A DNA stretch of 64,000 nucleotides from Geothermobacter hydrogeniphilus (GTDB lineage Bacteria > Desulfobacterota > Desulfuromonadia > Desulfuromonadales > Geothermobacteraceae): the NCBI RefSeq assembly GCF_002898515.1, contig NZ_PPFX01000010.1, positions 31,488 to 95,487 on the forward strand, read 5' to 3'. The notes beneath the pieces were generated by a model. That model saw only the letters and a list, made by a program, of their open reading frames with translations. It was not told the origin of the DNA and searched no databases. Below, piece by piece: positions 52,375-61,833 of the stretch. Both the position numbers and the translations under genes were made by a program. The number at the start of each line of letters is the position of its first letter. Position 1 is the first letter of the stretch.

Positions 52375-52872
52375 TCAGTCCATCTTCTGGTATTTCTCGA
52401 TGACCTCGTTCAGCTTCTGCACCGACATGGAACCGTAGGTCGCATCATTGACCATGATGACCGGTGCCATGCCGCAGGCCCCGATACAGGCGACATATTC
52501 GCAGGTGAACTTGACATCCTCGGTGGTCTCGGCATGGGTAATACCGAGCAACTCCTTGACACGATCGCCCAGGCGCCCCGCGCCCTTGACGTGACAGGCC
52601 GTGCCCATGCAGACCCTGACGATATACTTGCCACGCGGTTCCAGGTGGAACTGGGCGTAAAAGGTCAGCACGCCGTAAATCTGGCTGGCATAGATGTTGA
52701 GACGGTCAGCCGTCAGGTGAACCGTTTCTTCCGGAATATAGCCGTAGTGATCCTGAATCGCCTGCAGCACCGGCATCAGCGCGCCCTGCATGTCCTGGTA
52801 CTGATCCAGGATCTCGTTGCAGGCCGTCAGGTCGACTTCCTGCTCGGCAGCCTTTTCAGCAGTCTCGCTCAT
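52375..52872 (-). CDS. nuoE: NADH-quinone oxidoreductase subunit E
   Basis: 165-residue thioredoxin-like [2Fe-2S] (N1a) subunit pairing with NuoF. The four ligands lie in VCMGTACHVKGA (C-x4-C) and CEYVACIGACGMAP (C-x3-C). The N-terminal helical bundle (LMPVLQAIQDHYGYIPEETVHL) is typical. The gap to nuoF is 30 nt. Confidence 0.96.
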   Translation of the reverse strand: MSETAEKAAEQEVDLTACNEILDQYQDMQGALMPVLQAIQDHYGYIPEETVHLTADRLNIYASQIYGVLTFYAQFHLEPRGKYIVRVCMGTACHVKGAGRLGDRVKELLGITHAETTEDVKFTCEYVACIGACGMAPVIMVNDATYGSMSVQKLNEVIEKYQKMD

Positions 52873-52896
52873 TGATTGAATCCTCGTTGATTCTCG

Positions 52897-54075
52897 TTAA
52901 CGGTCGATTTCGCCGAGAACGACGTCAAGAGTACCGATGATGGCGATAACATCCGCGATCATCGCGCCCTCAGCCATCTGTGGCAGGGCCTGCAGATTGA
53001 CAAAGGAGGCGGGCCGGATCTTCATCCGATAGGGATGCGGGGAACCATCCGAAATCAGGTAATAGCCGACCTCACCCTTGGGGTTCTCCACCCCGACATA
53101 GACTTCACCCGGCTCCGGCTTGAAACCTTCAGTGATGATCTTGAAGTGGTGAATCAGGCCTTCGATGGTATTGACGACATCCTTCTTCGGCGGCAGGCAG
53201 ACCTTAGGACAGTCGGCGAGTATCGGCCCCGGCTTGAGACCGTCGAGAACCTGGCGAACAATTTTGCATGATTCACGGATCTCATCGAGCCGACACTTGT
53301 ACCGGGTCCAGGTGTCCCCGTCCTTACCGGTGATAACCTGAAAATCATACTTGTCATAATCACAGTAGCTCTGATCACGACGCAGATCCCAGTCGACACC
53401 CGAGGCACGCAGCGCCGGACCGGTCAAGCCGATATCGATGGCATCCTTGGCTCCGATCACACCGATGCCCATGACACGTTTCTGCCAGATTTTGTTGCCG
53501 GAAAGCAGCCCTTCATAGGTATCGACATGACCCGGCATCTCATCGATGAAGGCCCTTATCTCCCTCTCGATTCCGTCCGGAAGATCCCTGGAGAGACCGC
53601 CGACACGGAAATAGTTCGATGTCATCCGGGCACCGGAGATCTTCTCGTAAAAATCCATGATCCGCTCCCGCTCACGGAAGCAGTAGAGAAACACGGTCAT
53701 GGCGCCGATATCGAGGGCGTGAGTCGCGAGCCAGACGAGATGGCTCTTGATCCGCGTCAACTCGGCCATCATCACCCGTACCGCATTGGCCCGCTCAGGA
53801 ATCTGCTCATCGATGCCGAGCAGCTTCTCAACCGCCAGGACATAACCGAGGTTGTTGTGCATCGGAGCCAGATAATCAAGCCGGTCAGTAAGGGGCAGCA
53901 CCTGATGATAGGTACGATGTTCCGCCAGTTTTTCGACCCCGCGATGCAGAAAGCCGATATGCGGAGTTATCTTGCGGACAATTTCGCCATCCAACTCAAG
54001 CACCAGCTGCAACACGCCGTGAGTCGACGGATGCTGAGGGCCCATATTGATGGTCATTGTTTCGGTTTTCGCCAT
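52897..54075 (-). CDS. nuoD: NADH-quinone oxidoreductase subunit D
   Basis: 392-residue 49-kDa subunit lining the quinone pocket. The N-terminal MGPQHPSTHGVLQLVLELDGE carries the His loop at the quinone head, and GFLHRGVEKLAEHRTYHQ and the conserved C-terminal block follow, homologous to the large subunit of NiFe hydrogenases but without the Ni ligands. It is separate from nuoC here; some bacteria fuse them. Confidence 0.97.
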   Translation of the reverse strand: MAKTETMTINMGPQHPSTHGVLQLVLELDGEIVRKITPHIGFLHRGVEKLAEHRTYHQVLPLTDRLDYLAPMHNNLGYVLAVEKLLGIDEQIPERANAVRVMMAELTRIKSHLVWLATHALDIGAMTVFLYCFRERERIMDFYEKISGARMTSNYFRVGGLSRDLPDGIEREIRAFIDEMPGHVDTYEGLLSGNKIWQKRVMGIGVIGAKDAIDIGLTGPALRASGVDWDLRRDQSYCDYDKYDFQVITGKDGDTWTRYKCRLDEIRESCKIVRQVLDGLKPGPILADCPKVCLPPKKDVVNTIEGLIHHFKIITEGFKPEPGEVYVGVENPKGEVGYYLISDGSPHPYRMKIRPASFVNLQALPQMAEGAMIADVIAIIGTLDVVLGEIDR

Positions 54076-54129
54076 GTTTGCCTCGTCTATATTGATCTAC
54101 GCTTAAGTGAATACCGGAAGACTTGACTC

Positions 54130-54612
54130 TCAGGAAAGACGGCCCTGGTAGGGCTCACGATCCGGCCCCTGAACCGGGTAATCCTTGCGCAGCGGATGAC
54201 CGCTCCAATCCTCGGGGAGCAGAATGCGACGCAGGTCGGGATGATCGACGAAAGCGATTCCCATAAGATCCCAACACTCACGCTCAAACCAGTTGGCAGT
54301 GGACCAGACACCGGTCACGGTATCAATACGACAGTCGGCCTCCTCGACCTCAGCCTTCAGACGCAGGCGGGTATGGGTACCGATGTTGTAAAGTTGATAG
54401 ACAACGGTAAATCGGGGCGTCCGACCGAGATAGTCGACACCGCACAGATCGGTCAGGAAATTGTATCCGCAACTGTCACGCAGAAAGGTGCAGACCGCCA
54501 CAATCTCTTCCTTCGGTACCGTCACCGAGGTTTGCCCCCGGAACTCCTCGACCTTGAGAACCTTGTCCCCGAACTGACCCTTCAGCTGGGCTACTGCAGG
54601 ATGTTCACTCAT
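54130..54612 (-). CDS. nuoC: NADH-quinone oxidoreductase subunit C
   Basis: 160-residue 30-kDa subunit. The signature region is WFERECWDLMGIAFVDHPDLRRILLPEDWSGHPLRKDYPV. I chose the ATG at 54612 (MSEHPAVAQLK) because it fits family N-termini; the ATG at 54624 (MNEI) abuts its AGAGG and is the alternative. The gap to nuoD is 54 nt. Confidence 0.94.
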   Translation of the reverse strand: MSEHPAVAQLKGQFGDKVLKVEEFRGQTSVTVPKEEIVAVCTFLRDSCGYNFLTDLCGVDYLGRTPRFTVVYQLYNIGTHTRLRLKAEVEEADCRIDTVTGVWSTANWFERECWDLMGIAFVDHPDLRRILLPEDWSGHPLRKDYPVQGPDREPYQGRLS

Positions 54613-54660
54613 GATTTCATTCATCCTCTAAATTCAAAGGTGGCAACACGCAGCAGGCCT

Positions 54661-55170
54661 TCAGGCCTGGCTGATCCGCTCACCGACACCGATAGCTTCG
54701 CCGAAGGAATTGCGCTCCTTCATAATCTTGTCCTGGAGCTTCATGATGCCGTACAACAGTCCCTCAGGACGCGGGGGGCATCCGGGCACATAGACGTCAA
54801 CCGGCAGAGCGGTATCGATTCCCTGCACCGTGCTGTAGGTATCAAAAATACCCCCGGAACAGGCACAGGCACCCATGGCGATAACATATTTCGGCTCAGG
54901 CATCTGCTCATAGACCGTCTTGATAACCGGCAACATCTTCTGAGTCACCGTACCGGCGATAATGATACAGTCGGACTGCCGAGGCGAAGCCCGAAACAGA
55001 ACTCCGAAACGGTCAAGGTCAAAACGGGCCGCGCCGGCCGCCATCATCTCGATCGCACAACAGGCCAGACCGAAGGTCATCGGCCACAGCGACTTGGCGC
55101 GCGACCAGTTGACCAACTTATCCAGCGAGGTGGTGATAACGTTATTGCCGAGAGTCTGCTCTACTCCCAT
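54661..55170 (-). CDS. nuoB: NADH-quinone oxidoreductase subunit B
   Basis: 169-residue subunit holding terminal cluster N2, which reduces quinone. Ligands: the tandem C37-C38 in [11 protein letters not shown]102 in GACACSGG and C131 in [12 protein letters not shown]. The start overlaps the end of nuoA by 10 nt. Confidence 0.97.
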   Translation of the reverse strand: MGVEQTLGNNVITTSLDKLVNWSRAKSLWPMTFGLACCAIEMMAAGAARFDLDRFGVLFRASPRQSDCIIIAGTVTQKMLPVIKTVYEQMPEPKYVIAMGACACSGGIFDTYSTVQGIDTALPVDVYVPGCPPRPEGLLYGIMKLQDKIMKERNSFGEAIGVGERISQA

Positions 55171-55517
55171 TCCAAAGCTCCTTTTTTCCAGACATAGACG
55201 TAGCCGACCAGCAGGATGAAAATAAAAACACCCATCTCAGCAAATCCAAACATCCCGAGTCTCTTGAAAACCACCGCCCAGGGATAGAGGAAAACCGCCT
55301 CGATATCAAAAACGATAAAAAGCATCGCAATGATGTAGAACTTGATCGAGAGGCGCTCCCGAGCGCTACCCACCAGAGGCATGCCGCACTCGTACGGCGC
55401 AAGCTTGACAGCGCTCGGCTTCCTGTGGCCGATCAGATGCGACATAACGATCGTCCCGACAGCAAAAGCCAGAGCAATGACAATAAGAACAATAATCGGT
55501 AAATAACTGTCCAACAT
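55161..55517 (-). CDS. nuoA: NADH-quinone oxidoreductase subunit A
   Basis: 118-residue, three-helix membrane subunit. The conserved loop [39 protein letters not shown] is diagnostic. The start at 55517 (MLDSYLP) has GGGAGGAG 8 nt upstream; upstream in-frame extension has no support. First gene of the 15-gene operon. Confidence 0.96.
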   Translation of the reverse strand: MLDSYLPIIVLIVIALAFAVGTIVMSHLIGHRKPSAVKLAPYECGMPLVGSARERLSIKFYIIAMLFIVFDIEAVFLYPWAVVFKRLGMFGFAEMGVFIFILLVGYVYVWKKGALEWE

Positions 55518-55604
55518 AGAAGAAGCTCCTCCCAACAGCACGCGGCTAGCTGAAATTTAGGCAAGAAGGCGCAAAGATGCCGTTTACGGCTTTTAAGCGT
55601 GTGC

Positions 55605-55633
55605 AAGGTAGGACAAAACCTGCCCATTGTCAA
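55605..55633 (-). promoter_or_regulatory. sigma70-like promoter of the nuo operon
   Basis: On the minus strand TTGACA (55628-55633), a 17-nt spacer and TACCTT (55605-55610). The predicted leader before nuoA is about 80 nt and includes a short GCCGT-TT-ACGGC hairpin at 55579-55590. Confidence 0.6.
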
Positions 55634-55640
55634 GCAAAAA

Positions 55641-55656
55641 ATACAGTATACTGTAT
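55641..55656. promoter_or_regulatory. perfect 16-bp palindrome, putative operator
   Basis: ATACAGTATACTGTAT is exactly self-complementary and lies 7 nt upstream of the -35 of the nuo promoter, in the gap shared with the divergent histidine kinase gene. It contains TATACT, a potential -10 toward the kinase. The binding protein is unknown. Confidence 0.6.
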
Positions 55657-55921
55657 GCAGAGTTTTTTATAAAAAGTATTTGTTTTTCAATGTGTTACAT
55701 GTCTCTCAATGCGTCTGCGAGATCGGGTTGAAAGCAGACCTGAAAAAGGATGAACTTTCTTTTATTTCCGGGCCGGGAAGGGCCAAGAATTGCTCTCGAA
55801 AACAGTTTTCAATGTCCGCCATCTCCATCCAATACCTGTTCTTTCAGGCAGAAGCCCGAAACCCTTATCATTTTTCACCCTCTAACCGATAAGATGAGAA
55901 ACCTCTCCCAGGGATCTGCAG
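55657..55921. other. intergenic region upstream of the histidine kinase
   Basis: AT-rich near 55660-55710 (a run of T and A with TTATAAAAAG), then about 200 nt of ordinary composition. Short open frames here carry no recognisable motif. Probably 5' untranslated and regulatory sequence of the kinase gene. Confidence 0.4.
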
Positions 55922-57664
55922 ATGCTGTACCAGCCACAGACCGCTGTTGCCAACGGACCTGAACCATTCCCACGTCCTGCCTCAACCTCCTTCGCCGCGA
56001 TGCTGAATGCTGCCAGTCTGGCATTCCTGCAGCATGGCGATCTTCCCAATATGGCCGTCAGCCTGCTTAATGCCGCGACAGACCTGCTTGAAACTGATGG
56101 CGGACTGATCTACGACCTGACAGACAACAAGGAACCAAGGTTGCTCGCCGCCTGTGGGAACGTCTGGCATTGCGACCTGGCTCCCTCGCCGCTCGTGCCG
56201 GACAGTTGGACCGAAGGTTTCCCGCAGCAATGCTGGCGACTGCCGGTCGACCGTGGTGAATCCCTGTTACTCAGCCCGGACCGGGGGGACTTCCAACAGC
56301 TGCGGCGGGCCTTTCCGACTTCTATCCAGTCGATGCTGGCCCTGCCCCTGCAAACCGATGGCAGTGCTATCGGCGCCTTGTTTCTCTTTAATCGCCGACA
56401 GGGGTTCAATGCTGAGATATGCGGGGAGATAGAGGCCATAGGACACACCATCGCTCTCGGCATCGCCGCCGCCCGCGACCGCCTGGCCCGGCAACAGGCC
56501 GAAAACGAATTGCGCCAGGCGCAGAAGATGGAAGCTCTCGGGCAGCTTGCCGCCGGGGTCGCTCACGACTTCAACAATATGCTGACAGTCATCAATGGCT
56601 ACACCTCGCTGGTCAGAAAAAATCTTCCCGAAAAAACCTCCGCCCATCAGGATCTCGGCATCGTTCTGGATGCCGGCCAGAAGGCGGCAGAACTGTCACG
56701 ACAATTACTCGCTTTCAGCCGTCGACAGATGCTGCAGCCGCAGGTTCTCGATCTCAATTCGCGTATTGACAACCTGCAGAAAATGTTGCGACGCCTGATC
56801 AGAGAAGATATCACCTTCGAGGTCGAACTCGCGGACTCCCTGCCCTACATCAAGGCTGACCCCGGCCAGCTTGAACAGATACTGATGAACCTGGTGATCA
56901 ATGCCCGTGACGCCATGCCCACCGGTGGCCGCATTATCATCCGCAGCGGCTGCCGGGAATTCGACCGACCGTTCACCCTCCTTCATCCCGGCTCGAAAAA
57001 AGGACATTATGTCTGGTTCAGCATCCGGGACACCGGCAACGGTATCAGTCCCGAAGACCAGAAGAAAATTTTTCAGCCTTTTTTCACGACCAAGGAAAAG
57101 GGCAAGGGAACCGGACTCGGACTGGCCACGGTCTATGGCATTGTCAAGCAGAGCGGCGGCTATATCACTGTGGAGAGCGCCCCGAACCAGGGCAGCTGCT
57201 TCACCATCTATCTGCCCCGAACTGACGACGGCCCCGAGGTTGACCTGCCGGCAACGGCCACCCCCAACCTCTGCCGCATGGGTAAATTACTGCTGGTGGA
57301 GGATGACCCGGAAGTTCTCAAGTTCGCCACCAAGGCTTTGCTGGAAAACGGGTTCCAGGTCATCCCGGCAGGAGACGTCGAACTTGCCCAGGAACTGTTT
57401 GACCATCATCACAGCGAAATCTCTCTGCTGGTGACTGACATGGTCATGCCAACACTGAGCGGACCGCTGCTGGCGCGCAACCTGAGACGCTTGCAACCCG
57501 ACCTGCAGGTCCTGTTCCTGTCCGGTTATGGACAGGTCACTTTCAGCTCTGATTTTCTCAGCGGACAAACAGGAGCCTTTCTCGCCAAACCCTTTACCGA
57601 ACTGGGACTGGTCGGTAAGGTCCAGGAGGTTCTGAGTGAAGGGAGCTTACGCCTGAGCCAATGA
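55922..57664 (+). CDS. hybrid sensor histidine kinase (GAF-HisKA-HATPase-REC)
   Basis: 580-residue cytoplasmic kinase without membrane segments. GAF-like domain about residues 40-185, HisKA with phospho-acceptor H215 in AAGVAHDFNNML, HATPase with N328 (NLVINARDAM), D370-x-G-x-G and GKGTGLGLATVYGIV, then a C-terminal receiver from about 455 with phospho-acceptor D506 in LLVTDMVMP. It senses a soluble signal and may relay to a separate regulator; none is adjacent. AGGGA lies 7 nt before the ATG. Confidence 0.93.
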   Translation: MLYQPQTAVANGPEPFPRPASTSFAAMLNAASLAFLQHGDLPNMAVSLLNAATDLLETDGGLIYDLTDNKEPRLLAACGNVWHCDLAPSPLVPDSWTEGFPQQCWRLPVDRGESLLLSPDRGDFQQLRRAFPTSIQSMLALPLQTDGSAIGALFLFNRRQGFNAEICGEIEAIGHTIALGIAAARDRLARQQAENELRQAQKMEALGQLAAGVAHDFNNMLTVINGYTSLVRKNLPEKTSAHQDLGIVLDAGQKAAELSRQLLAFSRRQMLQPQVLDLNSRIDNLQKMLRRLIREDITFEVELADSLPYIKADPGQLEQILMNLVINARDAMPTGGRIIIRSGCREFDRPFTLLHPGSKKGHYVWFSIRDTGNGISPEDQKKIFQPFFTTKEKGKGTGLGLATVYGIVKQSGGYITVESAPNQGSCFTIYLPRTDDGPEVDLPATATPNLCRMGKLLLVEDDPEVLKFATKALLENGFQVIPAGDVELAQELFDHHHSEISLLVTDMVMPTLSGPLLARNLRRLQPDLQVLFLSGYGQVTFSSDFLSGQTGAFLAKPFTELGLVGKVQEVLSEGSLRLSQ

Positions 57665-57730
57665 GCCCACGGGTCGAGGTTGTACAGACAGCGGGATCGA
57701 TGTTTTAATGAACAAACTGGAGGAAACCCC

Positions 57731-58224
57731 ATGCCGCTGCAGATCGATTTCTACAAAATGATGGTCGACCATCTGGCCGAGGGGGTCTACTTCGTCGACC
57801 AGCAACGCCGGATCCTCTACTGGAATCCGGCCGCCGAACGACTGACCGGCTTCAAGGCCGATCAAATTCTCGGTTACTGTTGCAACTCCGGCGGTGGGGG
57901 GGGGAAGAGTTTCTGATCCTGCTGCCGGCAACACCATGTCGCGAAGCGTGCGTCACCGCGGAAAAACTCAGCCGACGCATTGCTGCGACTCCGTGCCCGG
58001 AAACCGGCGCCCCCCTGACCGCCAGTTCCGGTGTCGCGGCGATTACCCTCAAGGACAGCGGTGAAAACCTTGTTGAAAGGGCCGACCGCGGACTCTACAG
58101 ATCAAAAAAAGACGGCCGCAACCGGGTTACCTTTCTCGATCCGATCAGCGACGAGTCGGTCAATCCTGCTCTCGAATCTCCCCCGGACAACCTGTCCCAA
58201 ACGGCAGCGGACCTGGAGAAATAA
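57731..58224 (+). pseudogene. decayed PAS-GGDEF diguanylate cyclase
   Basis: From the ATG at 57731 (GGAGG upstream) about 48 residues match the start of a PAS domain (MVDHLAEGVYFVDQQRRILYWNPAAERLTGF, ending ILGY). The frame then meets a run of nine G and stops at 57916. In another frame, from about 57880, RRWGGEEFLILLPATPC begins the second half of a GGDEF domain and continues to 58224. The rest of the PAS domain and the first half of GGDEF are missing, so an internal deletion has joined the ends out of frame. Confidence 0.82.
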
Positions 58225-58254
58225 ACACTCCGGTAGCGGAATCAGCGGCCGGAC

Positions 58255-58887
58255 TCAACAGCAATGGCCGCCTTTATTTTCACCGGACGCCCCCGTGCGG
58301 GCCTCAAGCCGATTGATCCCGGCCAGCAGAAAACCGAGGGTAATAAACGCGCCGGGCGGAAGGATCATCAGGATCACCGGCTTGTAGGCGGGAAACAGTG
58401 ACAACAGCGGCATACCGAAAACCGCGCCGGAGCCGAACAGTTCCCGCACCGCACCGATCACCGTCAGACTCAGGGCAAAGCCGAGCCCCATCCCCAAGCC
58501 GTCGATCAGAGAGGCAAAGATACCGTTTTTCGAGGCAAAGGCCTCGGCGCGGCCGAGGATCAGGCAGTTGACGACAATCAATGGAATGAAAATGCCGAGG
58601 GCCTTGAACAGGTCATAGGCATAAGCTTCCATCAGCATCTGCACCACGGTGACGAAGGAGGCGATAACGACGATGAAGGCCGGGATGCGCACCCCGCCCG
58701 GAATCAATTTGCGCAACAGGGCGATGGTGATATTGGCACAGACCAGCACGAAGGTGGTCGCCAGACCCATCCCCAACCCATTTTCAGCCGAGGTGGTCAC
58801 CGCCAGGGTCGGGCACATGCCGAGGACCAGTTTGAAAACCGGATTTTCCTGCCACAACCCCTTGAGGAATTCCTTGCCGAGATTCAT
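58255..58887 (-). CDS. rnfE: Rnf complex subunit E
   Basis: Six-helix membrane subunit of the ion-translocating ferredoxin:NAD+ oxidoreductase. 210 residues. NPVFKLVLGMCPTLAVTTSAENGLGMG and LIVVNCLILGRAEAFASKN are conserved and shared in pseudo-symmetry with RnfA; their paired cysteines hold a membrane cluster. The C-terminal tail GGHCC is unusual. It overlaps rnfG by 4 nt (ATGA) and is convergent with the decayed GGDEF gene. Confidence 0.95.
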   Translation of the reverse strand: MNLGKEFLKGLWQENPVFKLVLGMCPTLAVTTSAENGLGMGLATTFVLVCANITIALLRKLIPGGVRIPAFIVVIASFVTVVQMLMEAYAYDLFKALGIFIPLIVVNCLILGRAEAFASKNGIFASLIDGLGMGLGFALSLTVIGAVRELFGSGAVFGMPLLSLFPAYKPVILMILPPGAFITLGFLLAGINRLEARTGASGENKGGHCC

Positions 58888-59489
58888 TGTTTCACCTCCC
58901 GGTCGGCCACGACCTGCGACTCATGATCACGCAGGAATTCCAGCCCCTGCCTGACCGCTTTGACCACCGCACGCGGCGAGATGGTCGCCCCGGTGATCTG
59001 GTCGAACTGGCCGCCATCCTTCTTCACCCGCCAATCGGCATTGTCCAGTCCCTTGCCCTTGAACTGATCGCGGAACTGCGGTTCGATGATCTTCGCTCCC
59101 AGGCCCGGAGTCTCCGCATGGCTGAGAATGGCGATGCCGCTCACCAGCCTCTCCGGTGTCACCCCGACCATGATCTCGATATTGCCGCTGTAGCCCTCGG
59201 GGGCGATGACCTTGAAGGCGATACCCGTCAACCTGCCCCCCTTGCGGCCGCGGTAGAAGGTACGCTCGACCGGCCTGCCCTTCTTGTCGGTACCGACCGG
59301 CAGAACCACCGTATCGGCATCGGGAGCATTATCCAGATCAGGGAGGACCGCCTTCAGAGCCCGAACCGTTTCGAGGCGGCGCTGCTCGGCAATCGGCGCC
59401 CGGGTAACCGACTCGACCACAGAGAGGATCAAGCCGGCCAGAGCGGTAATCAGGGTCAGAACAATGGCAAGACGCAGGGTCGTATTCAT
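58884..59489 (-). CDS. rnfG: Rnf complex subunit G
   Basis: 201-residue subunit with one N-terminal membrane anchor and a periplasmic FMN domain. The flavin is attached to the Thr of TGATISPRAVV by a phosphoester bond. AETPGLGAKIIEPQFRDQFKGK is the other conserved block. It lies 3 nt after rnfD. Confidence 0.95.
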   Translation of the reverse strand: MNTTLRLAIVLTLITALAGLILSVVESVTRAPIAEQRRLETVRALKAVLPDLDNAPDADTVVLPVGTDKKGRPVERTFYRGRKGGRLTGIAFKVIAPEGYSGNIEIMVGVTPERLVSGIAILSHAETPGLGAKIIEPQFRDQFKGKGLDNADWRVKKDGGQFDQITGATISPRAVVKAVRQGLEFLRDHESQVVADREVKQ

Positions 59490-59492
59490 TCG

Positions 59493-60482
59493 TCAGGCCT
59501 TCTCAAGGACAAAGCCGAACTTCTTCGGCTGAGTATAGCGATCGATCAGCGGCGTGGCCGCGTTCATCAGCAAAATGGCAAAGGAAACCCCCTCGGGGTA
59601 ACCGCCGAAAAGCCGGATCAGCACCGTCAGCAGACCACAACCAACGCCGAAAACCAGCATCCCGCGCGGGGTCACCGGGGTGGTGACCATGTCGGTCGCC
59701 ATGAAAAAAGCACCGAGCAGCAGACCGCCGGTCAGCAGATGAAAGAGGGGGTCGGGATAGCGGGTCCCGTCTACCAGCCAGAAAATGCCGGAAAAGACAA
59801 CCACCGTGGCCAGGTAACTGACCGGAGTATGCCAGGTGATGACCTTCTTCCAGATCAGGTAGAGACCGCCGAGCAGCAACGCCAGGGCGGAAACCTCGCC
59901 GAGACTGCCGCCCATCCGACCGAGAAAGAAATCACCGAAGCCTGCCGCCAGATCTGCCGGCAGGGCGCCGTGCAGCATCACCGCCTCCTTGGCCTGCCCC
60001 AGCGGCGTGGCGCTGGTCACGGAGTCGAAACTGAGCGAAAGCGGCGCCGGCGCGGTCCAGCGGGTCATCTGCACCGGGAAGGAGATCAGCAGCACCACCC
60101 GTGCCACCAGGGCGGGGTTGAAGGGATTGCACCCCAACCCCCCATAGATCTGCTTGGCGATGACGATCGCCACGAAGGCGCCGATCAGGCTCATCCACCA
60201 GGGGCTTGAAGCCGGCAGGTTGAGCGCCAGCAGAATGCCGGTTAAAGCAGCGCTGCCGTCGCCGAGAGTCCGGGGGCGGCCCATCAGTTTCTGACAAACG
60301 GCCTCGAAGCCGATACTGGCCAGAGTGCAAATCAGCAGAGTCACCAGGGCCGGCAGACCGAACATGTAGACCGAGACCGCGGCAGCGGGCAACAGGGCAT
60401 AGATGACCTGACGCATGAGGCGGTCGGTGCTCTCACCGGAACTGAAGTGCGGGGAGCTTGACAGATAGAGCTGGTTGGCCAC
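59493..60482 (-). CDS. rnfD: Rnf complex subunit D
   Basis: 329-residue membrane subunit with about ten helices. The covalent FMN site is the Thr in TSATPLGQAK; GGLGCNPFNPALVARVVLLISFP and FMATDMVTTPVTPRG are conserved. I start at GTG 60482 (VANQLYLSSSPH), with GGAAGG about 7 nt upstream; upstream open sequence overlaps rnfC and is not credible. Confidence 0.94.
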   Translation of the reverse strand: MANQLYLSSSPHFSSGESTDRLMRQVIYALLPAAAVSVYMFGLPALVTLLICTLASIGFEAVCQKLMGRPRTLGDGSAALTGILLALNLPASSPWWMSLIGAFVAIVIAKQIYGGLGCNPFNPALVARVVLLISFPVQMTRWTAPAPLSLSFDSVTSATPLGQAKEAVMLHGALPADLAAGFGDFFLGRMGGSLGEVSALALLLGGLYLIWKKVITWHTPVSYLATVVVFSGIFWLVDGTRYPDPLFHLLTGGLLLGAFFMATDMVTTPVTPRGMLVFGVGCGLLTVLIRLFGGYPEGVSFAILLMNAATPLIDRYTQPKKFGFVLEKA

Positions 60483-60484
60483 GG

Positions 60485-61801
60485 TTACACCTTCCTTCGC
60501 TTGGCCAGGATGGCGTTTTTGGCATAACGGATCGACTGCACCAGCGGCAGCGCCGCCGGGCAGGAATAGGTACAGCATCCGCACTCGATGCAGTCGAGGG
60601 CATTGTAAGCTTCCGCCTCTTCGAAGAGGTCGAGGCGGGCATAGGCGGCAATGGTGGTCGGCAGGATATGCGCCGGACAGGCTCGGACGCAGCGGCCACA
60701 ACGGATACAGGGCCCTTCGGGACGCGTCGAAACCTGGTCGGCGGTGAACAGCAGCAGGCCGGATGTGCCGCGAATTGCCGGAACCTCCAGGGAGAGCTGG
60801 GTCATACCCATCATCGGTCCCCCCATGATGATCTTGGCCGGCTCGACCCTGGTGCCGCCGCAGACCTCCACCAGTTTCCGCAGCGGGGTACCGATCCGCA
60901 CCCGCAGATTTTTCGCCTCAACCAGGGCCGGGCCGGAAATGGTGGCGATGCGTTCAATCAGGGGGATGCCACGCAGCACCGCGTCGGCAATCGCGGCGCA
61001 GGTGCCGACATTCTGTACCACCACACCGACATCCATCGGCAATCCGCCGGAAGGAACTTCACGACCGACACAGGCCAGGATCAGCTGTTTCTCCGCTCCT
61101 TGCGGATATTTCACTTCCAACGGGATCACTTCGACAGGCAGGTCGGCGCAGGCCCGGGACAGCCGTTCGATGGCATCCGGCTTGTTGGCCTCGATACCGA
61201 TAAAGGTCTGCCTGACACCGAGAATCTTCTGCAGCACTGCGATCCCGGAGAGAATACGGTCGCTCTCTTCGAGCATCAGTCGATGGTCGGCGGTCAGAAA
61301 CGGTTCGCACTCGACGCCGTTGAGAATCAGGGTGTCGATCGGCTTTTCATCCGGAGGAGATAGCTTGACATGGGCCGGGAAGGTCGCGCCACCCATGCCG
61401 ACAATGCCGCAGGAAAGAATCCGCTGACGCAACTCGTCAATCCCCGCGATGGCAATATCGAGGGGTGCCAGCAGGTCTCCCCAGGCGTCCTCGCCGTCAG
61501 CCCTGATCACCACGGCCGGCAGGTCCCTGCCCATCGGGTGAGGACGATCCTCGACGGCGATCACTTCTCCGGAGGTCGGAGCATGAACCGGAACCGAGAC
61601 AAAACCTTTCGCCTCACCGATGACCTGCCCCCTTTTGACCAGATCGCCGACCGCGACACAGGGAACGGCCGGGGCGCCGATATGCTGGCCGAGAGGGACG
61701 ACCAGTTCCTCGGGCAGCGGACAATCCTCGATCGGCTTGTGTGCCGACCACTGCTTGTTGTCTGGCGGATGCAGCCCGCCGGGAAATGTCTTCAGTTGCA
61801 T
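60485..61801 (-). CDS. rnfC: Rnf complex subunit C
   Basis: 438-residue peripheral subunit that binds NADH and FMN, related to NuoF. Early TFPGGLHPPDNK motif, a glycine-rich GIVGMGGATFPAHVKL nucleotide site, then two [4Fe-4S] motifs CIRCGRCVRACP and CIECGCCTYSCP. The start at 61801 has AGGT 7 nt upstream; an ATG at 61819 would add six residues. Confidence 0.95.
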   Translation of the reverse strand: MQLKTFPGGLHPPDNKQWSAHKPIEDCPLPEELVVPLGQHIGAPAVPCVAVGDLVKRGQVIGEAKGFVSVPVHAPTSGEVIAVEDRPHPMGRDLPAVVIRADGEDAWGDLLAPLDIAIAGIDELRQRILSCGIVGMGGATFPAHVKLSPPDEKPIDTLILNGVECEPFLTADHRLMLEESDRILSGIAVLQKILGVRQTFIGIEANKPDAIERLSRACADLPVEVIPLEVKYPQGAEKQLILACVGREVPSGGLPMDVGVVVQNVGTCAAIADAVLRGIPLIERIATISGPALVEAKNLRVRIGTPLRKLVEVCGGTRVEPAKIIMGGPMMGMTQLSLEVPAIRGTSGLLLFTADQVSTRPEGPCIRCGRCVRACPAHILPTTIAAYARLDLFEEAEAYNALDCIECGCCTYSCPAALPLVQSIRYAKNAILAKRRKV

Positions 61802-61833
61802 GTGTCTACCTGGGATCATCCTGAATCATGGAC

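Noticed and set aside
58887..60209. A 440-codon plus-strand open frame opposite rnfG and rnfD.
   Set aside because: Low-complexity Gln/Arg/His composition, antisense to conserved Rnf subunits.
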